A DNA stretch of 64,000 nucleotides, from assembly GCA_934456435.1 (NCBI GenBank), contig CAKSHH010000004.1, positions 62,001 to 126,000 on the forward strand, written 5' to 3'. Below the pieces are notes generated by a model. The model did not search any database, was not told the DNA's origin, and worked only from the letters and a program-made list of their open reading frames with translations. Shown in pieces: positions 33,882 to 41,106 of this stretch; within the stretch, counting starts at the first letter, position 1, and each line of letters opens with the position of its first letter. Both the position numbers and the translations under genes were made by a program. Origin of the DNA: an uncultured Eubacteriales bacterium (GTDB lineage: Bacteria; Bacillota; Clostridia; Oscillospirales; Acutalibacteraceae).

Positions 33882-34289
33882 TTATTCAACATTTTGGGGT
33901 GTGAACGCTTCAGGCAAAAGCTGTGCGAGCGTATACTTTTTGTATGAATCTGAGCCGGTTACAACCAAGACGGGAAAATCGGCGCCGCAAAATTCAGCCA
34001 TCACCTGTCGGCAAACTCCGCAGGGCGGGAATCCCGTTGTAATGCTGCCGTCTTTTCCGCCTGCAACGGCAAGAGCGGCAAAGCGTCTTTCACCCGACGA
34101 AATCGCCGAGAACAAAGCAACCCTCTCGGCGCATACGGACGGCGAATATGCGGCATTTTCAATGTTACAGCCGCAAAAGACTTTGCCCGATTCCGTCAGC
34201 AGCGCCGCACCGACTTTACATTCGGAGTAAGGCGAGTAGGAATTTTGCATGGCTTCGATTGCCTTTTGGCAAAGCTCTTTTTCGTTCAT
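33882..34289 (-). CDS. cdd: Cytidine deaminase
   Basis: A 135-residue zinc enzyme that deaminates cytidine and deoxycytidine to uridine forms in pyrimidine salvage. The zinc and catalytic motifs C-A-E (in SVCAERVAL) and P-P-C-G-V-C are present, with NIENAAY as the substrate loop. Length is typical of the homotetrameric form. It follows the cysK-like gene by 20 bp on the same strand and is probably in one transcript with it. Confidence 0.96.
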   Translation of the reverse strand: MNEKELCQKAIEAMQNSYSPYSECKVGAALLTESGKVFCGCNIENAAYSPSVCAERVALFSAISSGERRFAALAVAGGKDGSITTGFPPCGVCRQVMAEFCGADFPVLVVTGSDSYKKYTLAQLLPEAFTPQNVE

Positions 34290-34309
34290 ACTGTCTCCCC
34301 CTTTTCAAA

Positions 34310-35239
34310 TCAATCGTCAAAAAGGACTGTGCTGAAGTAGCGCTCGCCCGTGTCGGGAAGAATGGTGACAACCGTTTTGCCCTCTCCGAGCTGTTTGGCA
34401 AGCCGGAGCGCGGCGGTGACGTTCGTTCCGCTCGAAATTCCGCAGAGAATACCCTCCTCGCGAATAAGACGGCGCGAGGTCTCGATCGCTTCCTCGTCAG
34501 TCACAATGTCGATGTGTTCATAGATGTGTGTGTTGAGATTTTTCGGGATAAGTCCGTCGCCGATGCCCATCTGGAGATGAGTGCCTATGCTTCCGCCTGA
34601 GAGAATGGCGGCGTTTTTCGGCTCGACTGCCCATATATGGATATCGGGATATTTTTCTTTCAGCGTTTCTCCGATTCCGCTGAGCGTTCCGCCCGTTCCG
34701 ACTCCGGAGCAAAAGCCGTGAATCGGTTTGCCGACCTGCTCGATGATTTCCTGAGCGGTGTGGCTCTTGTGAACCATTGGATTTGCAGGGTTCTCGAACT
34801 GCTGCGGAATCCAAACATTTTTGTCCTCCTCTGCCATACGCAGAGCGGTTTGCAAACATTCGTTGATGCACTTGCCGATGTCGCCGTCGTCGTGGACAAG
34901 AACCAGCTCTGCACCGTAAGCCTTTACAAGCTTGCGTCTTTCCGCGCTGACCGAGTCGGGCATAATTATGCGGACCTTGTAGCCTCTGACTGCGCCGATA
35001 AGAGCAAGACCGATGCCTTGATTTCCGCTTGTCGGTTCAACGATGATCGTGTTCGGTGTGATAATTCCTTTTTCTTCGGCGTCGCATACCATATTGTATG
35101 CCGTGCGTGTTTTTACGGAGCCGCCGATGTTTACTCCTTCATATTTAACTATGATTTCCGCGCTTCCCTCAGGTACAATACGGGAAAGGCGAATCATAGG
35201 CGTGTGTCCGATCGCTTCAAGGACATTGGAACAGTACAA
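34310..35239 (-). CDS. Cysteine synthase-family PLP enzyme (O-acetylserine sulfhydrylase-like)
   Basis: A 309-residue fold-type II PLP enzyme. The Schiff-base lysine lies in GGSVKTRTAYNM, the phosphate loop in GVGTGGTLSGIG, and the substrate loop reads EPTSGNQGIGL. Classical CysK has SGNTG there and usually SVKDR around the lysine, so Gln for Thr and Thr for Asp are variant positions. It probably makes cysteine from O-acetylserine and sulfide, but a related beta-replacement cannot be excluded. The start is a TTG with AGGAGG 6-7 bp upstream. Cotranscribed with cdd. Confidence 0.87.
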   Translation of the reverse strand: MYCSNVLEAIGHTPMIRLSRIVPEGSAEIIVKYEGVNIGGSVKTRTAYNMVCDAEEKGIITPNTIIVEPTSGNQGIGLALIGAVRGYKVRIIMPDSVSAERRKLVKAYGAELVLVHDDGDIGKCINECLQTALRMAEEDKNVWIPQQFENPANPMVHKSHTAQEIIEQVGKPIHGFCSGVGTGGTLSGIGETLKEKYPDIHIWAVEPKNAAILSGGSIGTHLQMGIGDGLIPKNLNTHIYEHIDIVTDEEAIETSRRLIREEGILCGISSGTNVTAALRLAKQLGEGKTVVTILPDTGERYFSTVLFDD

Positions 35240-35453
35240 ATTGAATCCTCCTATATTTTATGTTTATACTACATAATATTAATATAATTTATCCAAGGAA
35301 CTATTTTAGCACAATTAGTTTTTCGTGGCAACTTGTTTTTTCGAGATAATGTACGAATCTGCTTGATTTAGCAAAATTTTTCAGTTGTATTTTCGCAAAT
35401 AAAGCAAAAGATATAGTTGCAAACGCAAGAAAATTGCGAAGGAGTGAAATACA

Positions 35454-35648
35454 ATGGCAAGCAGCAAGAAGAATGTTGTTCCTCAGGCAAGAGAGGCTCT
35501 CGATCGTTTCAAGATGGAGGCAGCAGCCGAAGTCGGCGTAAATCTTTCTAACGGATACAACGGTGATCTCACATCTAAGCAGGCAGGTTCAGTCGGCGGT
35601 CAGATGGTTAAAAAGATGATCGAGTCTTATGAGAAGAATATGAAATAA
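35454..35648 (+). CDS. Small acid-soluble spore protein, alpha/beta type
   Basis: A 64-residue DNA-binding protein that coats and protects spore DNA and is degraded at germination. The body QAREALDRFKMEAAAEVGV and the conserved LTSKQAGSVGGQMVKKMIE segment are diagnostic of alpha/beta SASPs, and the E-A region after KM is the usual place of GPR cleavage. GAAGGAGTG precedes the ATG. I could not identify a convincing sigma-G promoter by eye. The gene shows that the organism belongs to a spore-forming lineage. Confidence 0.96.
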   Translation: MASSKKNVVPQAREALDRFKMEAAAEVGVNLSNGYNGDLTSKQAGSVGGQMVKKMIESYEKNMK

Positions 35649-35665
35649 ATTTTCATAAAACCTAT

Positions 35666-35683
35666 GGCTCAAATTTTTGAGCC
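35666..35683 (+). terminator. Hairpin after the SASP gene
   Basis: GGCTCA and TGAGCC flank an AAATTT core 18 bp after the SASP stop. The following tail is only moderately T-rich, so it is a probable rather than certain terminator. Confidence 0.55.
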
Positions 35684-35698
35684 GCAACCTTAATAATT

Positions 35699-35813
35699 TT
35701 TCGGAGGCAGCCGTGTTCGGCGCATGCCGAAGAAAAAGCAATGATGAAAGCTATAATACACATTTCGGTCGGAGTCAAAACCGCCGATTGTGAATTATAG
35801 CTTTCGCTTTTTT
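35699..35813 (+). ncRNA. Candidate structured RNA ending in a long terminator hairpin
   Basis: Hairpin one is TTCGGC-GCAT-GCCGAA (35716-35731). Hairpin two is a long stem, GAAAGCTATAAT...ATTATAGCTTTC (35746-35805), with an inner GGTC/GACC-like stem-loop, followed by a T-run (35807-35813). No open reading frame covers it. It may be a small RNA or an unusually long terminator for the SASP transcript. Confidence 0.45.
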
Positions 35814-35883
35814 ATTCCGTGTGTATGCTGTAATTTTAAAAAGTCTCTGTAAAACAACAATAACCGCCAAACAAAATTGACGG

Positions 35884-36084
35884 TTACTGTTCCTTATATT
35901 CCGCGATGTCTTCCAAATTGCAATTCAGAATAGAGCAAAGCAAGTCAAGCGTATGTGTGCTTACGTTTTCATTTTTCCGCAGTCTGTCTAATTGACCCGT
36001 GCTGATTTTATATTTCTTAATAAGCGCGTATTGTGAAATACCTTTTTCCTTCATCGTACCCCATAGTCTGTCGTACACTATCAT
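35884..36084 (-). CDS. XRE-family small transcriptional regulator
   Basis: A 66-residue protein made of one Cro/C1-type helix-turn-helix: DRLWGTMKEKGISQYALIKK, then ISTGQLDRLRKNENVSTHTL and LLCSILNCNLEDIAEY. This is the compact YozG-like class. The ATG at 36084 has GAGGTGA 5 bp upstream, so the longer frame to 36132 is not used. It is transcribed divergently from the CHAP-domain gene; the two promoters share their -35 region, so it probably regulates both. Confidence 0.9.
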   Translation of the reverse strand: MIVYDRLWGTMKEKGISQYALIKKYKISTGQLDRLRKNENVSTHTLDLLCSILNCNLEDIAEYKEQ

Positions 36085-36103
36085 GCCTTCACCTCTTTTT
36101 ATA

Positions 36104-36132
36104 ATTTTAGTATGATAGATTTTTCTTGACAA
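36104..36132 (-). promoter_or_regulatory. Promoter of the XRE regulator gene
   Basis: On the minus strand TTGTCA (36132-36127) and TAAAAT (36109-36104) are 17 bp apart. The -35 box overlaps that of the divergent promoter. Confidence 0.75.
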
Positions 36133-36154
36133 TAGCCCATAAACGGGCTATAAT
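36126..36154 (+). promoter_or_regulatory. Perfect sigma-A promoter of the CHAP gene with palindrome in spacer
   Basis: TTGACA (36126-36131) and TATAAT (36149-36154) are perfect with 17 bp between them. The spacer is filled by TAGCCC-ATAAAC-GGGCTA (36133-36150), an inverted repeat positioned to act as an operator, presumably for the adjacent XRE protein. Confidence 0.85.
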
Positions 36155-36208
36155 TACAACGGAAAGAGAAAATAATTTTTATTTTAAGATAAGAGAGGAC
36201 AGGGTTAA

Positions 36209-37864
36209 ATGTTTGAAAATGCAGGAGAAAAAATCATTAAGAAAAAAATCAGGCAAATCTTAGCCGCATTGCTTGTGGCAGTCATGCTTATCGGTGTTGC
36301 GCCGATAGGATTTTCAACCAACGCAAAAGCCGCAACGAACGGTCATACACAGGCAGACGCAGTTGCATGGGCAAGCTCGAAAGTCGGAACCGTAGTCGGT
36401 GGTAGCGTAGAATGTGTAGCTTTTGCAAGGGAATACTACAGTTACTTGGGCTATTCGGTACGCGGTAACGGAAAGGACTATGAAAATAATGTGATGGACG
36501 GTTGGTCAAGAACCTACTATTATTCAGGATATGTTCCGCAGCCCGGAGATATTGCTGTTTGGAGAAAAACGGTATACAAAAACGGAACAGTAAATACTTA
36601 TGGTCATGTTGCAATAGTAGAATCTGCGAACAGTTCAAAAATGACAATCCTTGAACAAGGCGCTTCTTGGGGATGCGTAACAAGAAATTCTATTGGATAC
36701 GGTTGGTATGGTGAATTGACTTGTTTTATTCGACCGAACTTTAATACGGTAGTTGATACCCAAATTCCTTATAATATGAAAATAACAGCCGATAGATCGG
36801 TTGTTTCAATCGGCGAAACTGTCACTTTTAATTATACAATAAGCGGAGCGACTGCAAAATATCTTGGCATTGACCATGCAGGCGGTTCACGATACGCAAC
36901 CAAAGAAGTGTCAAGCGATTCGGGTTCAACAACATATACATTTAATGAACCGGGCACATATTGCTGTATTATTGAAGGTCGCAACAGCTTGGGCTATAAC
37001 TGTAGCCACGGTGTGTATGTAACTGTTATTGATACAGCACCTACAGATTGCAAAATTTCCGTAAGCGAATCCGATAAAACCCTTATACCAATAGGCAGTA
37101 CCGTAACCTTTAACTATTCTATCCGTGGTGCATCAAGAATATGCTTGGGCATTGATTATGCAGGCGGAAGTCGATATGACTCGCAAAGGGTTTATAATGA
37201 TGAAGGAACAATAAGCTATACCTTCACAAAGGCATCTAAATATTGCTGCATAATCGAAGGCTGGAATAATGTTGGATATAATTGCAGCCCCGGAATATAC
37301 GTTACTGTTTTTGATCCTAACTTTAACATAAATTTTGATGCAAACGGAGGCACTTGTTCAACAACAAGTAAAGCGGTTACTTACGGAAAAGCTTATGGAA
37401 CGCTTCCGACACCGACAAAGAATAATTATACATTTGACGGTTGGTTCACAGAATCTTCAGGGGGAAAGAGGGTCAACGCTTCCGATGTGGTAACTGCTAC
37501 GGGAACAATAACGCTTTATGCTCATTGGACAAAGAACAGTGAAACAAAAGCAGTCGTTAAGGACGTTAAGATTAACCACAATGTTACGGTCAACTATAAA
37601 TCGACATATATGCTTTCTCCCGAAATTACAGCCGACAAGGGCGCAAAGTACACGGTCAAATACGAAAGCTCCGACACAAAGGTCGCAACGGTTGACAAGG
37701 ACGGTAAGATTTACGGTGCAAAGAAAGGCAGTGCGACAATCACCTGTACAGTTACCGACAGCTACGGAAATGCGGTAACGGACAAATGCAATGTCAACGT
37801 TGGATACTCCGGCGTTCAATGGGTTATCATAATTCTTCTTTTCGGTTGGATTTGGTACATTTAA
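36209..37864 (+). CDS. Secreted CHAP-domain peptidoglycan hydrolase with Ig-like modules
   Basis: A 551-residue surface protein. Signal peptide about 12-43 (ending AKA). A CHAP amidase/endopeptidase domain spans about 47-180 with nucleophile C69 (VECVAFARE) and H133 (YGHVAIVES), so it should cut peptidoglycan stem peptides or cross-bridges. Two near-identical Ig-like repeats follow, each ending in YCCIIEG-type strands. Then come an InlB-type B-repeat (NFDANGGTC ... YAHW) and a BIG2 module (SSDTKVATVDKDGKIYGAKK). The last 20 residues are a hydrophobic anchor (VIIILLFGWIWYI). It is divergent from the XRE gene. Confidence 0.9.
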   Translation: MFENAGEKIIKKKIRQILAALLVAVMLIGVAPIGFSTNAKAATNGHTQADAVAWASSKVGTVVGGSVECVAFAREYYSYLGYSVRGNGKDYENNVMDGWSRTYYYSGYVPQPGDIAVWRKTVYKNGTVNTYGHVAIVESANSSKMTILEQGASWGCVTRNSIGYGWYGELTCFIRPNFNTVVDTQIPYNMKITADRSVVSIGETVTFNYTISGATAKYLGIDHAGGSRYATKEVSSDSGSTTYTFNEPGTYCCIIEGRNSLGYNCSHGVYVTVIDTAPTDCKISVSESDKTLIPIGSTVTFNYSIRGASRICLGIDYAGGSRYDSQRVYNDEGTISYTFTKASKYCCIIEGWNNVGYNCSPGIYVTVFDPNFNINFDANGGTCSTTSKAVTYGKAYGTLPTPTKNNYTFDGWFTESSGGKRVNASDVVTATGTITLYAHWTKNSETKAVVKDVKINHNVTVNYKSTYMLSPEITADKGAKYTVKYESSDTKVATVDKDGKIYGAKKGSATITCTVTDSYGNAVTDKCNVNVGYSGVQWVIIILLFGWIWYI

Positions 37865-37924
37865 ATTTACAGCGGCGAGGTCAATTCCTTGCCGCTTTTG
37901 TTATGATATTCCCTGTTTGCACAC

Positions 37925-38105
37925 CGCGCCGTGAAGCCTAACTGGTTTTTGCGAACTTAATGCCGCCCCTTTAGGGGAGGTGGCTTCGGCGGTTCGCGCC
38001 GAAGTCGGAGAGGTTGAAACAGATTTCATCAAACTTTCAAACAAACCCCTCAGTCACGGGCAAGCCGTGACAGCTCCCCTAAAGGGGCGCCAAGCTATTC
38101 GTGAT
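37925..38105. repeat. Palindromic GCCCCTTTAGGGG/CCCCTAAAGGGGC repeat pair
   Basis: The unit GCCCCTTTAGGGGAGGTGGC with a GGCTTCGGCGGTTCGCGCCG hairpin is followed about 60 bp later by its inverted partner CCCCTCAGTCACGGGCAAGC ... CCCCTAAAGGGGCGCC. It is closely similar to 33488-33628. Confidence 0.85.
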
Positions 38106-38162
38106 TTTCTGCTGATTTTTTCGTCTACATCTAATGAGGGAGCTGGTACAAGTTTAGTTTTC

Positions 38163-38350
38163 TCGGTGTGATGTGGTCATCACACCCTACAATTTAGGCT
38201 TCATCAATACTTATCGTAGGGCACGATGCCCACATCGTGCCGCGAATCATTTTTAATTTTCCTCGGTGTGATGTGGGCATCACACCCTACGGTTTAGGTT
38301 TTGGCAATGCTTGTCGTAGGGCACGATGCCCACATCGTGCCGTGAATCAT
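38163..38350 (+). repeat. Tandem pair of a 88-bp double-palindrome repeat
   Basis: Two copies (38163-38250 and 38263-38350, period 100 bp). Each has GTGTGATGTGGGCATCACAC, a spacer of about 30 bp, then GGCACGATGCCCACATCGTGCC in near-palindromic form. Further copies are at 33004-33083 and, inverted, at 17661-17743. Confidence 0.9.
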
Positions 38351-38365
38351 TTTAAACATATCCAC

Positions 38366-38525
38366 TTTAACCCCTCAGTCACGGGCAAGCCGTGACAGCT
38401 CCCCTAAAGGGGCGCCCGACAATTTTGCTGAAATTCTAACAGCCTTCCCCTCCGAGGGAAGCCTAGATAGAATTACTACCGTCGCGACGCTTTGCTATCT
38501 TCAAGGTGAGCCTAAATGATTTCTG
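38366..38525. repeat. Palindromic CCCCTCAGTC repeat plus flanking unit
   Basis: Another copy of the CCCCTCAGTCACGGGCAAGC ... CCCCTAAAGGGGC unit, followed by a block (about 38465-38515, containing TAGAATTACTACCGTCGCGA) that matches 17220-17270 in inverted orientation. Confidence 0.85.
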
Positions 38526-38734
38526 CAAAAAAATGCTATTACATTATATATAGTATATTTTGCGGTATTCTAATGCACCTTTGTCAACCGTCATAAACCA
38601 CAATATATAGGTTCGGTTTTTGTGCAGAACCGACTATGTGGGAAAGTGCGGATAAACTGAACACAAAATCCCCGAAAGCCTTGATACTGCTTGCTTTCGG
38701 GGTAAAAAATTTTTAAAAAAATTGAAAAAAATGC

Positions 38735-38763
38735 TTGCATTTGCGTCGGAGATGTGGTATTAT
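38735..38763 (+). promoter_or_regulatory. Promoter of the S10-spc-alpha ribosomal cluster
   Basis: TTGCAT (38735-38740) and TATTAT (38758-38763) are 17 bp apart, downstream of an A/T-rich tract that may act as an UP element. I see no comparably clear internal promoter in the next 15 kb. Confidence 0.75.
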
Positions 38764-38769
38764 ACTCAA

Positions 38770-39073
38770 GCATGCTATATTATTATGTAGTTTAGTGCGT
38801 AGATATGCGTTGATGTGAGAGGTGGCGGCTCGTAGAAGTCGGGAATTCTCGCGGAGTATGTCCGATTTAAAACCGGGCGATTTAATAACTTACAGCACGG
38901 GTTTGCTATCCCTTAGCAAATCTGCGCGTGTATGTGCGTTTAAGACCTTAAATGCACTATCCCGGAAACTAACCCATTTCCGGTTTTTAAATGCAGAGGG
39001 TGGAAACACCCGGAAACGTTGCGAAAAGTAGGTTTTAAACGTTGCCCGCCAAACTTTGTAAGGAGGCAGAATC
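38770..39073 (+). promoter_or_regulatory. Long S10-operon leader, no gene
   Basis: About 300 nt separate the promoter from rpsJ. The stretch contains several potential stems, for example CCCGGAAACTAACC with the following TTTCCGG (about 38959-38984) and a GGGTGGAAACACCC hairpin (about 38998-39011). Such a leader is a natural place for feedback control by a ribosomal protein, but I do not recognise a described fold. AAGGAGG lies at 39059-39065. Confidence 0.55.
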
Positions 39074-39385
39074 ATGGCAGTAAAGGGAAAAATCAGAATC
39101 AGATTGAAGGGCTATGACCACAATCTTGTTGACAAGGCAGCGGAGAAGATCGTTGAGACTGCAAAGCGCACAGGCGCTCAGGTTTCGGGTCCCGTTCCCC
39201 TTCCGACAGAGAAAGAGGTTGTTACGATCCTTCGTGCTGTTCACAAGTACAAGGACTCCAGAGAGCAGTTTGAACAGCGCACACACAAAAGGCTTATCGA
39301 CATCATCAGACCGTCAGGCAAGACTGTTGACGCTTTGAGAGGTCTTGAGCTTCCTGCAGGCGTAGAGATCGAAATCAAACTTTGA
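39074..39385 (+). CDS. rpsJ: 30S ribosomal protein S10
   Basis: First gene of the cluster, 103 residues. S10 sits in the head of the small subunit and also takes part in transcription antitermination as NusE. Family features are IRIRLKGYDHNLVDKAAEKI, the extended loop with VSGPVPLPTEKEVVTILR, and HKRLIDI near the C-terminus. AAGGAGG precedes the ATG by 8 bp. It heads a uniformly plus-strand cluster in standard Firmicute order. Confidence 0.99.
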   Translation: MAVKGKIRIRLKGYDHNLVDKAAEKIVETAKRTGAQVSGPVPLPTEKEVVTILRAVHKYKDSREQFEQRTHKRLIDIIRPSGKTVDALRGLELPAGVEIEIKL

Positions 39386-39448
39386 TCCACGCTAACAGGT
39401 CAAGTTGGCGCAGTTGCCAACCAATAACCTATAAGGAGGAAAACTTAT

Positions 39449-40081
39449 ATGAAAAAGGGTCTTATCGGAAAGAAAATCGGTATGACACAGATCTTCGACG
39501 AAAAGGGTAACGTAATCCCCGTAACAGTCGTTGAAGCAGGTCCGTGTGTAATCACACAGAAGAAGACGATCGAGAACGACGGCTATGAGGCTGTTCAGGT
39601 CGGATTCGGTGACATCAAGGCTCAGAGAGTCAGCAAGCCCATGAAGGGTCACTTTGAGAAGAACAATGTTGCTCCGAAGAAGGTACTCAAGGAGTTCCGT
39701 CTTGAGAACATTGCAGACATCAATGTCGGTGATATCCTCAAGGCTGACGTGTTCGCAGCAGGCGACAAGGTTGACGTTATCGGCACAAGCAAAGGTCACG
39801 GAACAGCAGGTTCCATCAAGCGTTGGAACTTCTCAAGACTCAGAGAGTCTCACGGTACCGGTCCTGTTGCAAGACATGCCGGTTCATTGGGTGCTTGTTC
39901 AACTCCTTCCCGTGTTTACAAGGGTAAGAAGCTTGCAGGTCACTACGGTGTAGACCGCACCACAGTTCAGAATTTATCTATTGCTAAGGTTGACGTTGAG
40001 AACAACCTCATCGCTGTTAAGGGCGCAATTCCGGGCCCGAAGGGCGGAATCGTTGTTATCGCCGATGCCAAGAAAGCGTAA
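39449..40081 (+). CDS. rplC: 50S ribosomal protein L3
   Basis: A 210-residue protein of the large subunit that binds near the 3' end of 23S rRNA and nucleates assembly. MKKGLIGKKIGMTQIFDEKG at the start and the RESHGTGPVARHAGSLGACS loop reaching toward the peptidyl-transferase centre are typical. AAGGAGG precedes the ATG. It is 63 bp after rpsJ and 18 bp before rplD. Confidence 0.99.
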   Translation: MKKGLIGKKIGMTQIFDEKGNVIPVTVVEAGPCVITQKKTIENDGYEAVQVGFGDIKAQRVSKPMKGHFEKNNVAPKKVLKEFRLENIADINVGDILKADVFAAGDKVDVIGTSKGHGTAGSIKRWNFSRLRESHGTGPVARHAGSLGACSTPSRVYKGKKLAGHYGVDRTTVQNLSIAKVDVENNLIAVKGAIPGPKGGIVVIADAKKA

Positions 40082-40099
40082 CGGAAGGAGTGTTAAAGT

Positions 40100-40723
40100 A
40101 TGCCTAATGTATCAGTATTCGATATGAACGGTAAAAAGGTTTCCGATCTTGCTCTTGCAGAGTCTGTTTTCGGAATCGAGCCGAATACTTACGCTATGCA
40201 CCTTTGCGTAGTCAATTATTTGGCAAATCAGCGTCAGGGCACACAGTCAACCCGTACACGCTCAGAGGTAAGCGGCGGCGGCAAGAAGCCGTGGAAGCAG
40301 AAGGGTACAGGTCGTGCACGTCAGGGCTCAACAAGAGCTCCCCAGTGGACACACGGCGGTATCGCTCACGGTCCCAAGCCGAGAGAGTATGGCTTCTCCA
40401 TCAACAAGAAGGTAAGAAGACTTGCTATGAAGTCTGCTTTCTCTTCAAAGGTTGCGGCAGAGGAGCTTGTAGTTCTTGACGATCTCAAGCTTGACGCTAT
40501 CAAGACTAAGGAAGTTGTAAAGGTTCTTACAGCTCTCGAAACAGGCAAGAAGGTTCTCCTTGTTCTTCCTGAGAACAACGACGTTCTTTACAGAAGCGCA
40601 AGAAACATTGCCGGCGTTAAGGTTTCAACCGTAAACACATTGAATGTTTATGACATTCTTAATTGTGACACAATGCTCGTTCTCAAGGACAGCGTTGCAA
40701 AGATTGAGGAGGTATATGCATGA
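40100..40723 (+). CDS. rplD: 50S ribosomal protein L4
   Basis: A 207-residue protein with the basic loop GGGKKPWKQKGTGRARQGST that enters the exit tunnel. The globular domain follows with the KVLLVLPENND strand. In E. coli L4 represses the S10 operon through its leader; whether it does so here is unknown. Its stop overlaps the rplW start by 4 bp, so the two are translationally coupled. Confidence 0.99.
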   Translation: MPNVSVFDMNGKKVSDLALAESVFGIEPNTYAMHLCVVNYLANQRQGTQSTRTRSEVSGGGKKPWKQKGTGRARQGSTRAPQWTHGGIAHGPKPREYGFSINKKVRRLAMKSAFSSKVAAEELVVLDDLKLDAIKTKEVVKVLTALETGKKVLLVLPENNDVLYRSARNIAGVKVSTVNTLNVYDILNCDTMLVLKDSVAKIEEVYA

Positions 40724-41016
40724 GTAAAGCAGCACAGGACATAATCCTCCGTCCGATTATCACAGAAGAGAGCATGCTCGGCACCGCTGACAAGAAGTAC
40801 ACTTTCTCGGTTGCCAAGGATGCAAACAAGATCGAGATCGCTTCGGCTGTTGAGGAGCTTTTCGGCGTTAAGGTAGCTAAGGTCAACACCATCAACTGCC
40901 TCGGCAAGCTTCGCAGACAGGGCGTTTCTCAGGGCTATACAGCAGCTTGGAAAAAGGCTATTGTTACCCTTACAGAGGATTCCAAGACCATCGAGTTCTT
41001 CGATGGTATGATGTAA
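40720..41016 (+). CDS. rplW: 50S ribosomal protein L23
   Basis: A 98-residue protein at the tunnel exit, docking site for trigger factor and SRP. The start IILRPIITEESM and the loop VNTINCLGKLRRQG are diagnostic. It begins inside the rplD stop (ATGA overlap). A 90-bp gap to rplB holds a potential weak hairpin but no gene. Confidence 0.98.
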   Translation: MSKAAQDIILRPIITEESMLGTADKKYTFSVAKDANKIEIASAVEELFGVKVAKVNTINCLGKLRRQGVSQGYTAAWKKAIVTLTEDSKTIEFFDGMM

Positions 41017-41106
41017 TCTGACATCAGTAAATAAACCGTAAAATTCCGGTGGTAATGTATGGAGTTCGACATACTCCGCGAAGCCACTTAAAGGAGTGTG
41101 AATCAA

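Noticed and set aside
38163..38350. Possible CRISPR or attachment site in the two 100-bp-period repeats
   Set aside because: Only two tandem copies, the intervening sequence is nearly the same, and no integrase, tRNA end or cas gene is nearby.
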